NCBI GenBank assembly: GCA_902797855.1
Contig: CADBUI010000013.1
Span: forward strand, 1-55,021
From: an uncultured Erysipelotrichaceae bacterium
Lineage (GTDB): Bacteria > Bacillota_I > Bacilli_A > RFN20 > CAG-826
DNA length: 55,021 bases
Reading direction: 5' to 3'
Part shown: positions 43,091 through 51,127 of the stretch, piece after piece
Layout: every line of letters begins with the position of its first letter
Numbering within the stretch: the first letter of the stretch is position 1
Notes under the pieces: generated by a model
The model's input: only the letters and a program-made list of their open reading frames with translations
Told to the model about the DNA's origin: nothing
The model's database searches: none
Program-made: the position numbers and the translations under genes

Positions 43091-43696
43091 ATGGACAAGA
43101 AAATATTAAGTATCTCCTTAGCAACTCTACTTGGATTAGGCGTGGCTATTGGAGCATTAACATTAGATGGTAATAAATTACTCGTTAATGCAGAAAGCAG
43201 CCTTGAAAAATATATTTTAATTGATGCAAGCACAGTTACTAACATTGAAGGCAACGATTCTGATAATGTTCATTTCGATGTAGCTACAAAATGTGCTTTT
43301 GACACTGATTTAGATTTTGAAATTAAAGGCTTAAGTGCGCTTTGTATTTATGAAGGCACAACCTCATTTCATATCGGCGGAACAGATTTATTTACCGTTA
43401 CTACAAACAACAATTCCAAACAGTGGTATGTTGAAGGTGTTGCAGAGCTACTTCACATAAATGATAGTTTCACAAAAGTTAGTTATAGTTACACATATTC
43501 ATTCGCTAACGAAGAAAAAAGTGGAGAATATGTTTTTAATCGAGAAGTATTAGCGGCTAGAAGCTTTTTTAGATATGATTCAGAATATGATATTGATTAT
43601 GTCACTTGTTACACTGATAACAATTATTTTGAAGAAGCCGATGAGAATGTTAGAAACATTAGAATTCACGAAATAAAACTATTCTATACTTGCTAA
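43091..43696 (+). CDS. Small exported protein of unknown function, paralogue of 45341-45925
   Basis: The 201-residue protein has a signal segment (about 4-26: ISLATLLGLGVAIGALTL) with no lipobox and then a beta-rich domain. It contains few Lys and many Asp, Thr and Tyr, a GGTDLFTVTT turn near residue 98, and ends IRIHEIKLFYTC. The protein at 45341-45925 has the same length, the same signal layout, a GGSSIFSVTS turn at the same place, and ends ITINKITVYYYC, so the two are paralogues. They flank the fatty acid isomerase-like gene. No family recognised. Confidence 0.8.
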   Translation: MDKKILSISLATLLGLGVAIGALTLDGNKLLVNAESSLEKYILIDASTVTNIEGNDSDNVHFDVATKCAFDTDLDFEIKGLSALCIYEGTTSFHIGGTDLFTVTTNNNSKQWYVEGVAELLHINDSFTKVSYSYTYSFANEEKSGEYVFNREVLAARSFFRYDSEYDIDYVTCYTDNNYFEEADENVRNIRIHEIKLFYTC

Positions 43697-43720
43697 AAAA
43701 TGTAGAATAAATCCCAAATG

Positions 43721-43747
43721 AAAAACAGGGCAACGCCCTGTTTTTTT
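43721..43747. terminator. Bidirectional terminator
   Basis: AAAAACAGGGC-AAC-GCCCTGTTTTT lies between the 43091 gene and the convergent isomerase-like gene. Confidence 0.92.
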
Positions 43748-43759
43748 GATGTGGATTGA

Positions 43760-45220
43760 TTAGAAGAATCTATTGATAAGATCTTTACTTGCAGCACATG
43801 TATCTTCCATATCACCAAATGAGATAATTTCACCGGCGTAGAAGGTATTCTTGTTACCTTGAAGTGCTTCAAGTTTATCATACCAACCATCAGCGTAATC
43901 TTTGCTTGAAACGTGTGGACAATAATAGACTTCTTGAGCGTATAACTTCTCTTTAATTGGGAAGCCGACTTTCTTCATATCTTCATCCATTGTCTTCATC
44001 ACAACATCATAATCAACATCTGGTGTACCAGTGTGATTTGCGAGTGCGTAGACTGTGCATGGACAATCGTTTTCAAGATATTGCCATCTATTGTAATAGA
44101 CCATCGCGTGTCCAAGTTTTTCTGGCACCATGTTTTCCACTAGATAACCAGAGATGACTGGGCTCTTACCTTCTTCAAATGTTGCGATATAATCGCAGTA
44201 TCTTTCGTGGATGATCTTAGAGAATAATTCTGCTTCTTCTTTGGTAGCATCAGCGTATTTTGCGAAGTAATCAAGAGGTGTAGTAACGATGAGTTTATCG
44301 AATTCTTCTTTCTTTTGTTTTCCGTCTTTACCTTTAACAGTAACGATGACTTTACCATCTGGACGTTCAACTTTCACAACTTCTGTTTCTAAGATAGCTG
44401 GATGCATTAGTTTCTTATTGACGTGTTCATAGATTTGTTGAGTACCATCTTGCCATGTCCAAAGCTTCATATTAACGAATTCAAGTGCAGTGGTGACGTC
44501 AAGATATTTCATGACAAGCGCGGCTGGAATTTCATCAAAGAAGCCGTAGCCAAATGATGTGAATGGTGCGATCCAAATTCTTTGAACTTCTTCAACACCA
44601 TTGATCTTACAGAATTCAGCGAATGGAAGCGCTAAATCTTTTAGATTTGGGTTTGTACCCTTAATATAATTTGGGAATGAATTTTCTTTGGTTGCTCCGC
44701 AGTATCCATCAACACCTTTAGAGATACCATAGTATTCACCTTTAGCGATACCAAGGTGTCCATAGCAGTCATAACCCACATATTTTGTTTGCATGAGTTT
44801 ATTAAGCTTCTTCATTTGTTTTTTGAGCTTAAGTAAACCGCTAAGTTTCTTGAATGAGAAATTGACTTTTGGTTCAAATGGATGATCAACTTCACCAGTG
44901 GTCTTACGGAATTCTCTTCTCATATTTGGTTCACCAGGTTTGAAGTCTGGACCTTTATGATAGTAACCACCGAATTCTTCCATTTCACTAACAGCGTGAT
45001 AGGTAATAGCACCCATAATCGCGCCTGTTTCGAATGATTTTTCTTCTTCAACACCATTATGTTTAACTTTGATTAATGGTGAATAGCATTTGCCACCTAC
45101 TTTATTAAGTTTTTCGTAGATGACATAGTTTTTGTATCCTTTTTTCTCAAGATACATTGCAGCAGAAAGACCAGCTGGGCCTCCGCCGATAATACAAATT
45201 TTTTCGTCTAAATTTGCCAT
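43760..45220 (-). CDS. FAD-dependent fatty acid double-bond isomerase-like protein (PAI type, amine oxidase fold)
   Basis: The 486-residue flavoprotein opens with the dinucleotide-binding motif IIGGGPAGLSAAMYLEKKG and VIYEKLNKVGGKC. Segments such as TKYVGYDCYGH, PFTSFGYGFFDEIPAA, LWTWQDGTQ, AMVYYNRW, HVSSKDYADGWYDKLE and NTFYAGEIISFGD match my memory of the Cutibacterium (Propionibacterium) acnes polyunsaturated fatty acid isomerase, which turns linoleic acid into 10E,12Z-conjugated linoleic acid. An insertion (about 130-150) is Lys/Leu-rich. No signal peptide. I use the ATG of MANLDEK, with AAAGAGGG upstream. The substrate is not proven. Confidence 0.8.
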   Translation of the reverse strand: MANLDEKICIIGGGPAGLSAAMYLEKKGYKNYVIYEKLNKVGGKCYSPLIKVKHNGVEEEKSFETGAIMGAITYHAVSEMEEFGGYYHKGPDFKPGEPNMRREFRKTTGEVDHPFEPKVNFSFKKLSGLLKLKKQMKKLNKLMQTKYVGYDCYGHLGIAKGEYYGISKGVDGYCGATKENSFPNYIKGTNPNLKDLALPFAEFCKINGVEEVQRIWIAPFTSFGYGFFDEIPAALVMKYLDVTTALEFVNMKLWTWQDGTQQIYEHVNKKLMHPAILETEVVKVERPDGKVIVTVKGKDGKQKKEEFDKLIVTTPLDYFAKYADATKEEAELFSKIIHERYCDYIATFEEGKSPVISGYLVENMVPEKLGHAMVYYNRWQYLENDCPCTVYALANHTGTPDVDYDVVMKTMDEDMKKVGFPIKEKLYAQEVYYCPHVSSKDYADGWYDKLEALQGNKNTFYAGEIISFGDMEDTCAASKDLINRFF

Positions 45221-45340
45221 TTTTAAATGATTCCCTCTTTCCTTTCGGTTGATTTTATTATAACACCAGTTATTAGTTATTTTCATAGTATTTATTAAAA
45301 TATTTTCCTATAATAGAAACATAATCTTAGGGGGATTAGT

Positions 45341-45925
45341 ATGAATAAGAAAATTGCGATTATATCTGCTGTTACTTTAGGTGTTGCTTGTTTGACCGTT
45401 GGCGCTATTGTCGGCACAAATAATCAATTATTAACATCTACTCGAGGAAATGCTGGTAGTGAACTAACAATTGAATTCACTGCTGATAACGTCGTTCCTG
45501 AATTGACTGATATTTCAGACTATCAGGCTGATTTCTATCTTTCAGCTAAACCATTTTATGATAAGACACACGACTACGACATTGTTTGTAGAGTTAGTAA
45601 CGATCAGGTGAGGACAATAACTGTTGGTGGTAGTTCTATTTTTTCTGTAACTTCTGATTATTTCTGGGGATTTAATTTCTTTGGAACTTTAGATAATGTG
45701 GGTAATGGTTTTTCAAAAGTTAACTTTACTGGCACATACATTGACACAGATAGTTCTGTTAAAAATATTTATATCACTAATGATAGAAATAGTAGTGAAG
45801 TAACTTTTAAATATGATTCTGCAACCGACCACACTCAGTTTGACGTTTACGAAACTTCCTATACCACTGGAAATAAAAATATCACAATCAACAAAATAAC
45901 AGTTTATTATTACTGCTATCAATAA
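45341..45925 (+). CDS. Small exported protein of unknown function, paralogue of 43091-43696
   Basis: The 194-residue protein has a signal segment (about 5-26) without lipobox, and a beta-rich domain with the GGSSIFSVTS turn and the ending ITINKITVYYYCYQ. The promoter -10 TATAAT lies at 45309-45314 and TTAGGGGG serves as ribosome-binding site. It is divergent from the isomerase-like gene and followed by its own terminator. Function unknown. Confidence 0.8.
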   Translation: MNKKIAIISAVTLGVACLTVGAIVGTNNQLLTSTRGNAGSELTIEFTADNVVPELTDISDYQADFYLSAKPFYDKTHDYDIVCRVSNDQVRTITVGGSSIFSVTSDYFWGFNFFGTLDNVGNGFSKVNFTGTYIDTDSSVKNIYITNDRNSSEVTFKYDSATDHTQFDVYETSYTTGNKNITINKITVYYYCYQ

Positions 45926-45932
45926 TTAGATT

Positions 45933-45955
45933 AGGCACCGCTCGGTGCTTTTTCT
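45933..45955 (+). terminator. Terminator after the 45341 gene
   Basis: GCACC-GCTC-GGTGC followed by TTTTTCTTT. Confidence 0.88.
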
Positions 45956-46017
45956 TTGCGCGCATATATAATCTTGATAATAAAGTGAAAAAGTTCTTTA
46001 ATCTCGGAGTGATTTAA

Positions 46018-46023
46018 TATAAT
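46018..46023 (+). promoter_or_regulatory. -10 box of the tRNA-Ile2/tRNA-Ser unit
   Basis: TATAAT ends 13 bases before the tRNA; a weak TTCTTT at 45994-45999 could be the -35 (18-base spacer). Confidence 0.6.
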
Positions 46024-46036
46024 ATATTTAAGCGCC

Positions 46037-46112
46037 GGACCAATAGCTCAACGGTTAGAGCTCTCGGCCCATAACCGATCGGTTCCAGGTTCGAATCCTG
46101 GTTGGTCCACCA
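46037..46112 (+). tRNA. tRNA-Ile2 (CAT, expected lysidine) or Met-like
   Basis: The acceptor stem GGACCAA/TTGGTCC resembles Ile2 tRNAs of Bacilli (GGACC start), and the anticodon loop is CC-CAT-AA. It has no C1:A72 mismatch, so it is not the initiator. Position 33 is C rather than the near-universal U. CCA is encoded. Confidence 0.8.
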
Positions 46113-46120
46113 GAAATATT

Positions 46121-46211
46121 GGAAGATTACCCAAGTGGTTGAAGGGGATGGTCTTGAAAACCGTTAGGGGGTGCAAGCCCCGCTAGAGTTCGAATCTCTA
46201 ATCTTCCGCCA
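46121..46211 (+). tRNA. tRNA-Ser (TGA)
   Basis: The acceptor stem GGAAGAT/ATCTTCC closes, the anticodon TGA is at 46155-46157, and a long variable arm (GGGGGTGCAAGCCCCG) marks class II. CCA is encoded. Confidence 0.95.
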
Positions 46212-46220
46212 GATAAAAAT

Positions 46221-46250
46221 AAAGACGCATCGTTTGGTGCGTCTTTTTCT
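46221..46250. terminator. Bidirectional terminator
   Basis: AAAGACGCA (46221-46229) pairs with TGCGTCTTT (46238-46246), between tRNA-Ser and the convergent protease gene. Confidence 0.9.
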
Positions 46251-46251
46251 T

Positions 46252-48330
46252 TTATTTCTTTGTTAATGTAAGTGTTGCGGTGTAACCTTCAAGAGTTTTG
46301 AAGATGTTATCAACACTAACTTCCCAGCCAAGATCAATTCCGCTATCAAGTTTACCAACATTAACGAATTGATTCTTGAATTTTTCCATCGTGAAGGTGT
46401 CACCTATCTTAAAGAAATGATTCTTACGAATGGAATTACTTTCACTAAATGTATAAGAGGTATCATTACGAATCTGGAATAATTCCACATATTGATCGTA
46501 TTCAGCTAATCCATATCCATATTGATTTGGACTATTCTCTGTAATTTGAGCGATGTTATTTAGCTTTGCGTTTGAATGAGGTTCACTATGAACAGTTGGT
46601 GAAGTGATTGATGAAACTCTAGCATCAACGTGCCAAATTCTAATACCAACTTCAGCGATATCATCAGGGGAGCCTCCGCTTCCTCTAACAACAGGATAAT
46701 CAATCGCACGGAATTTATTTAGTCCATATGGTGTATATAAATCAATGAGGATATATTCATCAAATGGTGAATCATAATCGTTCCAATGAGGAGAAAGAAT
46801 GATACAATCATTCGAAGATTCTAAATCGTTGATATCAAGTGTAATTGTGTCATCTGGAATATATGGATCTGCCCAGTTATATAGCATTCTTGAATATGAT
46901 TCATGAGATACACTTGATTCATCTTGCATGGTGTAGCCACCCGCGAACTTTTGCGAGGTTGAGTATGAATAATAGTCATTTAAACCAAGCATATGTCCAG
47001 ATTCATGAATGAATGTGGAGGTATGTAGATTAACAGGGATGTGGCCATTTCCGCTATGAGCAGGTTCACTATAGTTGCTCTTTCCTGTTCTTTCTAAAGC
47101 TTTTTCATTACTTTGATAGAGGAAATCATAAGAAACCCACATATGCCTACCCATACCTGGTTTAGATGTGTTAGGAGTTAGTGAACTGGAGGCAATAACT
47201 GACGCCCACATATTTTGACCTTCTGTACCTAGTGAGCCAGTGGATCTATCTAATGAACCATAAACAAAGCACACTCCATCAAGGAATCCATCGTGATCAT
47301 AGTCATAATCTTGTCTATTTTCAGTTGGATTAGAGGTGAAATACCATTCAACAGCGTCTTTACAGATTTGGAGTGATTGAGTGTAGGCATCATAAGATGA
47401 CTTACCTGAAACATACCAGTCACTAACCTTACCAGTGATATTAAGTAGACCTAGTGATTCAAGATAGTAATAGGATTTAACACTATAGTATCCATTTGAA
47501 GTACCTTCACCAAAGAAGACACTATTAATATCTTCCTTAACATTCGCGTAGTTAGAAATATATGTATCACTATTAGTGAACTTAATAGGAATAATAAGCA
47601 TCTTAGGAGTGCCTTTAGTAGGTAATCCAGTATTGTGCATCCCAAATTCATTTCTATTTAAATCAGTCACACTTGCTTCCAATTTAACTTTTTCATTTGC
47701 TTCTTCTTCAGTAACAATTTGAATTTGTTTGGTTAAAGACTTAGTAACTCCATTTAGAGAATATGAAATGGTGATGTTATAGTTACCTAGTGTAGTGGTG
47801 TCAACTTGAGTTGAATCAACTGTAGGCACTATTGGTTCTTCATATCCGGTTTGATATTTCGCATATACAGTTCCTCTAAAGACAAAGTCTTTGTTAACTG
47901 CATATTTCGTTTTCATTTTGATAACTGAAATTGATCTAAGTTCTTTTTGAACAACTTTAACATGGCATTTAAGGACCATTGAACCAGTTCCAGCAATGTC
48001 ATAGACAATATCACATTCTCCAACATTTAAAGGAGTGACCAAACCAGCATTTGTGACACTTGCAACATTTGGATCAGTGCTTGTTATTGTTGAACCAGGA
48101 ATATATCTAGTGACATTATCGTATTTATCTTCTTCACTAGTGGAATCTTTTGGATATAGATAAATGGTGAATTCTTCACCAGCAACAACAGTTTTAGATG
48201 TGTAGTTAAGTTTATATGAAGAGTTTGTTAAAACATTTTGAAGTCTATCAAGTAGACCGCATCCACTCACAAATACCGGAGCGGAGAAGACAAGAAGTGC
48301 GCTTAAAACAATTGAATATTTATTTTTCAT
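46252..48330 (-). CDS. M6-family metalloprotease lipoprotein with Ig-like domains
   Basis: The 692-residue protein has a lipobox (VSGC, Cys24). Residues about 38-125 form a bacterial Ig-like domain (ITSTDPNVASVTNAG), and about 128-205 a second (LRSISVIKMKTKYAVNKDF, Big_3 style). The peptidase domain carries HESGHMLGLNDYY with zinc ligands His442 and His446 and catalytic Glu443, as in the immune-inhibitor-A-like M6 family. A beta C-terminal part follows. It should cut proteins outside the cell. A TATTAT box ends 6 bases before the ATG on the minus strand and there is no Shine-Dalgarno, so the transcript may be leaderless. Confidence 0.9.
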   Translation of the reverse strand: MKNKYSIVLSALLVFSAPVFVSGCGLLDRLQNVLTNSSYKLNYTSKTVVAGEEFTIYLYPKDSTSEEDKYDNVTRYIPGSTITSTDPNVASVTNAGLVTPLNVGECDIVYDIAGTGSMVLKCHVKVVQKELRSISVIKMKTKYAVNKDFVFRGTVYAKYQTGYEEPIVPTVDSTQVDTTTLGNYNITISYSLNGVTKSLTKQIQIVTEEEANEKVKLEASVTDLNRNEFGMHNTGLPTKGTPKMLIIPIKFTNSDTYISNYANVKEDINSVFFGEGTSNGYYSVKSYYYLESLGLLNITGKVSDWYVSGKSSYDAYTQSLQICKDAVEWYFTSNPTENRQDYDYDHDGFLDGVCFVYGSLDRSTGSLGTEGQNMWASVIASSSLTPNTSKPGMGRHMWVSYDFLYQSNEKALERTGKSNYSEPAHSGNGHIPVNLHTSTFIHESGHMLGLNDYYSYSTSQKFAGGYTMQDESSVSHESYSRMLYNWADPYIPDDTITLDINDLESSNDCIILSPHWNDYDSPFDEYILIDLYTPYGLNKFRAIDYPVVRGSGGSPDDIAEVGIRIWHVDARVSSITSPTVHSEPHSNAKLNNIAQITENSPNQYGYGLAEYDQYVELFQIRNDTSYTFSESNSIRKNHFFKIGDTFTMEKFKNQFVNVGKLDSGIDLGWEVSVDNIFKTLEGYTATLTLTKK

Positions 48331-48358
48331 GCCTATATAATAAACAATTTTTATTTAA

Positions 48359-48386
48359 TTGACTAGAAATCATCAAAATATATAAT
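48359..48386 (+). promoter_or_regulatory. Promoter of the ABC-2 operon
   Basis: TTGACT (48359-48364), 16-base spacer, TATAAT (48381-48386). The start would lie near 48392, just before AGGGGAAAAT and the ATG at 48410. Confidence 0.8.
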
Positions 48387-48409
48387 TTTGTATGAATAGG
48401 GGAAAATCT

Positions 48410-49321
48410 ATGTATTTAATTGAAACTAATGAACTCACTAAAAGATATGGTGATGTTAATGTTGTTGACCATGTAAATATGCATATTCCTGAAGGATCCA
48501 TTTATGGATTCGTAGGAGAAAATGGTTCAGGTAAAACAACCATTATGAGACTTCTTACTGGTTTAGCTGAACCTACTTCAGGAACATATTCACTTTTTGG
48601 TGTTTCTAACAAAAATAAAGAAATCTATAAAAAAAGAGCGAATGTTTCCGCGATTGTCGAAACTGTCTCTTTAGTGCCTTCAATGACTGCTATTGATAAC
48701 ATCATCTATCAAGAAAAATATCTTGGTATTAAACTCACTAAAAAGCAAAGAGAAGAATTACTCATGAAAGTCCATCTAGAAAAAAATGAAGGAAAGAAAG
48801 TGAGAAACTTCTCTTTAGGAATGAGACAAAGACTAGGCATCGCCTTAGCCTTAATCAATAATCCTAAAATCCTTCTTCTTGATGAACCAATGAATGGTCT
48901 AGATCCAGAAGGAATCGCCGAACTTAGAGAACTACTTATTGAATTATCTTCTAAGGAAGGATTAACAATTCTCATCTCCTCCCACATTCTTTCTGAACTT
49001 GAAAAAATTGCGAATGTCTATGGCTTTATTTCTCATGGAAAACTTCTAGAGGAAATAAGCGCGGAAGATTTACAAAATAAAGGTCGTAAATCCATCGTAA
49101 TTAGAGTGAATGATTCTTCAAAAATTGAAGATGTCTTCATTAAGATGAAAATTAAAGATTATAAAATCTACCCAAATGGAGATATTCAAATCTTTGATTT
49201 AATTCCTATTAGTAAACTCGTCTTAGCTCTTGATAAATCTAAAATCGAAGTTATCTCACTTAACTCAATTGATGAAAGTGTTGAAGACTATTATCTAAAT
49301 TTAATGAAAGGAGGCAATTAA
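48410..49321 (+). CDS. ABC transporter ATPase (ABC-2 type exporter)
   Basis: This 303-residue ATPase has Walker A GENGSGKTT, the signature LSLG variant FSLGMRQRLGIALAL, Walker B ILLLDEPMNGLD and H-loop SSHILSEL. The C-terminal 90 residues are the usual helper part. Upstream ATG 48392 would start the transcript itself; I choose 48410 because AGGGGA lies 6 bases upstream and MYLIETNELTKRYG is the normal start. It works with the permease 1 base after its stop. Substrate unknown: lantibiotic immunity, bacitracin-type or lipid export are all possible. Confidence 0.9.
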   Translation: MYLIETNELTKRYGDVNVVDHVNMHIPEGSIYGFVGENGSGKTTIMRLLTGLAEPTSGTYSLFGVSNKNKEIYKKRANVSAIVETVSLVPSMTAIDNIIYQEKYLGIKLTKKQREELLMKVHLEKNEGKKVRNFSLGMRQRLGIALALINNPKILLLDEPMNGLDPEGIAELRELLIELSSKEGLTILISSHILSELEKIANVYGFISHGKLLEEISAEDLQNKGRKSIVIRVNDSSKIEDVFIKMKIKDYKIYPNGDIQIFDLIPISKLVLALDKSKIEVISLNSIDESVEDYYLNLMKGGN

Positions 49322-49322
49322 T

Positions 49323-50171
49323 ATGGCTAAGCTATTTAATGCATTCTTCTTTAAACTTAGAAAAGATTTATCTTTTAGAATCACTTTATTTATTGGAATT
49401 GGTTTAGCCATTCTAATTTCTTTGATTTTATTAGGAATTGAATTAATCGTTAATGGCACTCTTGGAAGTAGTCATCGTTTACTCACTGGTGAAACGATGT
49501 TAACTAATTCACTTTCTCCAGTCGCAAACTTTGGAATCGCTATTCCAGTTAATTTAATTACATTTACTGTTCTTGAATTTAGCCAAGGCACAATTAGAAA
49601 TAAGATAATCGCAGGTTATTCTAAATTTAAAATATATGTCTCTTTATATTTATTTGGATTAATCTTCTCATTAGCGCTTTTATCTATCTATGTTGGTTTA
49701 TGCACTGCCATTGGTTCAATTTATGGAGGATTCAATCCATATGGAAGTGGGTTTACTTCCTTTGGAAGTTTCACTCCAACTTATCTATGGAGACTAGTGT
49801 TAACAACATTTATAAGCTATTTGTTTATTGTTAGTTTTACAGTTTTCTTCTCAACACTATTTAGACAAATAGGTGGGGCTATTCCAGTTGTGATAGTTGT
49901 CTTATTCTTCTTCTATTTTGTCGCAATGATTGCTTCTACTTTAACCTTAGGAGGAGAACCAGAAAATGAATTTAAAACAGTCATCAATATCTTAAAATTT
50001 GTTGATCCATTATTCGCTCCATGCGGAAATGTTGCTGAACTAAATGGAGAAAGTTTTATTTTAGTCATCGACGACTTATCGTTAATAGGTAATATCGTCT
50101 CTAACTTGGTGTATGCTTCGATATTCTTTATTCTTGGATTATTTATTTTTAAGAAAAGAGATGTAAAATAA
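49323..50171 (+). CDS. ABC-2 type permease
   Basis: The 282-residue membrane protein has six segments at about 20-42, 75-95, 105-130, 155-180, 185-212 and 255-278, with a large loop after the first, matching ABC-2 permeases of exporters. AGGAGG precedes the ATG. It pairs with the ATPase gene directly upstream. The nearest function by family is multidrug or antimicrobial peptide export; no evidence chooses between them. Confidence 0.88.
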   Translation: MAKLFNAFFFKLRKDLSFRITLFIGIGLAILISLILLGIELIVNGTLGSSHRLLTGETMLTNSLSPVANFGIAIPVNLITFTVLEFSQGTIRNKIIAGYSKFKIYVSLYLFGLIFSLALLSIYVGLCTAIGSIYGGFNPYGSGFTSFGSFTPTYLWRLVLTTFISYLFIVSFTVFFSTLFRQIGGAIPVVIVVLFFFYFVAMIASTLTLGGEPENEFKTVINILKFVDPLFAPCGNVAELNGESFILVIDDLSLIGNIVSNLVYASIFFILGLFIFKKRDVK

Positions 50172-50193
50172 TTTTGTAAAGGAGATTTTATTT

Positions 50194-50652
50194 ATGGAAG
50201 AAAAAGAACTCGAAAAAGTTGAAGAACAACCAGCCGAAGAATCTAAGGCCAGCAAGACAGTTGCTGATGTTGAAGAAAAATCATCTATGGTTGCTGATAA
50301 GTTTGGTGGTAAGAATGTCTCTGGAAATAGAGCCGCTTTAATTGCATTTATTTTCGCAGCCATTTCATTAAGCGCTGCCGCAGGTGTTTCATTCATCTAC
50401 GGTTCACAAGACTGGGTTAAATATTTAGTCGCGTTTATCATTTCATTACTTTGCTTACCACTTCCAATCATTGGTTTAGGTTTTGGAGCAAAAGGTAGAA
50501 ACGCTGATAAGAATCCATTCAAAGTGTTTGGAAAGATCGCCAAACCAGTTAACATCGTTTGCTTAATTGTTATCGCTTTAAACACTCTTATTTACCTTGG
50601 TTTGTGGATTGGTTTCTTAATCAAAGAAATAGTTGAAAAAGCAGGAATTTAA
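50194..50652 (+). CDS. Hypothetical membrane protein with acidic N-terminus
   Basis: The 152-residue protein starts with about 40 Glu/Lys/Ala-rich residues, then three or four hydrophobic segments (about 48-68, 76-100 and 113-145) with a loop GAKGRNADKNPFKVFGK. AAGGAG lies upstream of the ATG. It follows the ABC permease by 22 bases and could belong to its operon. No family recognised. Confidence 0.75.
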   Translation: MEEKELEKVEEQPAEESKASKTVADVEEKSSMVADKFGGKNVSGNRAALIAFIFAAISLSAAAGVSFIYGSQDWVKYLVAFIISLLCLPLPIIGLGFGAKGRNADKNPFKVFGKIAKPVNIVCLIVIALNTLIYLGLWIGFLIKEIVEKAGI

Positions 50653-50668
50653 CAGTTTCGTTAATAAA

Positions 50669-50780
50669 GGGTTGCAATAAAATACTTGCGATGCTATCGT
50701 AATAAAGTATGTTCAGGTTGCACCCCTTAGCTACCTAAACACACAGGTATCCCTTCCATAACTGGTCGGGATACTTTTTT
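50669..50780 (+). ncRNA. Candidate structured non-coding RNA
   Basis: No ORF is seen here. An outer stem GGGT(T)GCA (50669-50676) pairs with TGCACCC (50719-50725). Inside it, ATACTT (50682-50687) pairs with AAGTAT (50705-50710), and CGAT (50689-50692) with ATCG (50696-50699). ACCT (50733-50736) can pair with AGGT (50745-50748), but GTATCCC (50747-50753) and GGGATAC (50768-50774) form a competing terminator stem before TTTTTT. It fits no Rfam class I remember (SRP, 6S, preQ1, fluoride, THF considered). The following gene has its own promoter. Confidence 0.5.
50747..50780 (+). terminator. Terminator of the candidate RNA
   Basis: GTATCCC and GGGATAC pair around a 14-base loop, followed by six T. 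Confidence 0.85.
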
Positions 50781-50812
50781 ATTCCATTTTCTATAAATTA
50801 ATAGCGAAATTG

Positions 50813-50841
50813 TTGAATTATTATTCGCTTAAAACTATTAT
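50813..50841 (+). promoter_or_regulatory. Promoter of the small membrane gene and regulator
   Basis: TTGAAT (50813-50818), a 17-base spacer, TATTAT (50836-50841). AGCGAA (50803-50808) and TTCGCT (50824-50829) flank the -35 as an inverted repeat. Confidence 0.65.
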
Positions 50842-50873
50842 TACTAATGGAAAAAAACTTGGAGGTGAATTTC

Positions 50874-51110
50874 ATGAATCAATTTATCAAATGGATGGAC
50901 AATAGAAGTAGATTAGTTAAAATCCTTTTCTGCTTACCAATTATTGATATCATTTGGGGTGTCTACCGTGTTCTTGGTGCAATTAAGAACAAGAACTGGT
51001 TCCATCTTGTCTTAGCAATTATTTGGCTATTTATCGCAGGATTTGTCGGTTGGGTCCTTGACTTAGTCTGCATTATCTTATTTAACCATATCTGCTGGTT
51101 CCAAGAATAA
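50874..51110 (+). CDS. Small membrane protein with two segments
   Basis: The 78-residue protein has two hydrophobic segments (about 17-34 and 42-68) and a Trp/Cys-rich C-terminus (CIILFNHICWFQ). The start is fixed by GGAGGTGAA 8 bases before the ATG. It precedes the metalloregulator gene by 17 bases and may be co-transcribed with it. No family recognised. Confidence 0.75.
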   Translation: MNQFIKWMDNRSRLVKILFCLPIIDIIWGVYRVLGAIKNKNWFHLVLAIIWLFIAGFVGWVLDLVCIILFNHICWFQE

Positions 51111-51127
51111 TATACTTATAAAGAAAT

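Noticed and set aside
45221-45286. Longer start of the isomerase-like gene
   Set aside because: The extra residues lie over the ribosome-binding site and promoter, and the flavin motif starts normally from the ATG at 45220.
50669-50780. SRP RNA, 6S RNA, tmRNA or preQ1 riboswitch
   Set aside because: The SRP GGAAGGA-type loop, the 6S open bubble and the preQ1 tail are all absent, although part of the sequence (GGTTGC...TAGCTACC) recalls preQ1 by chance.
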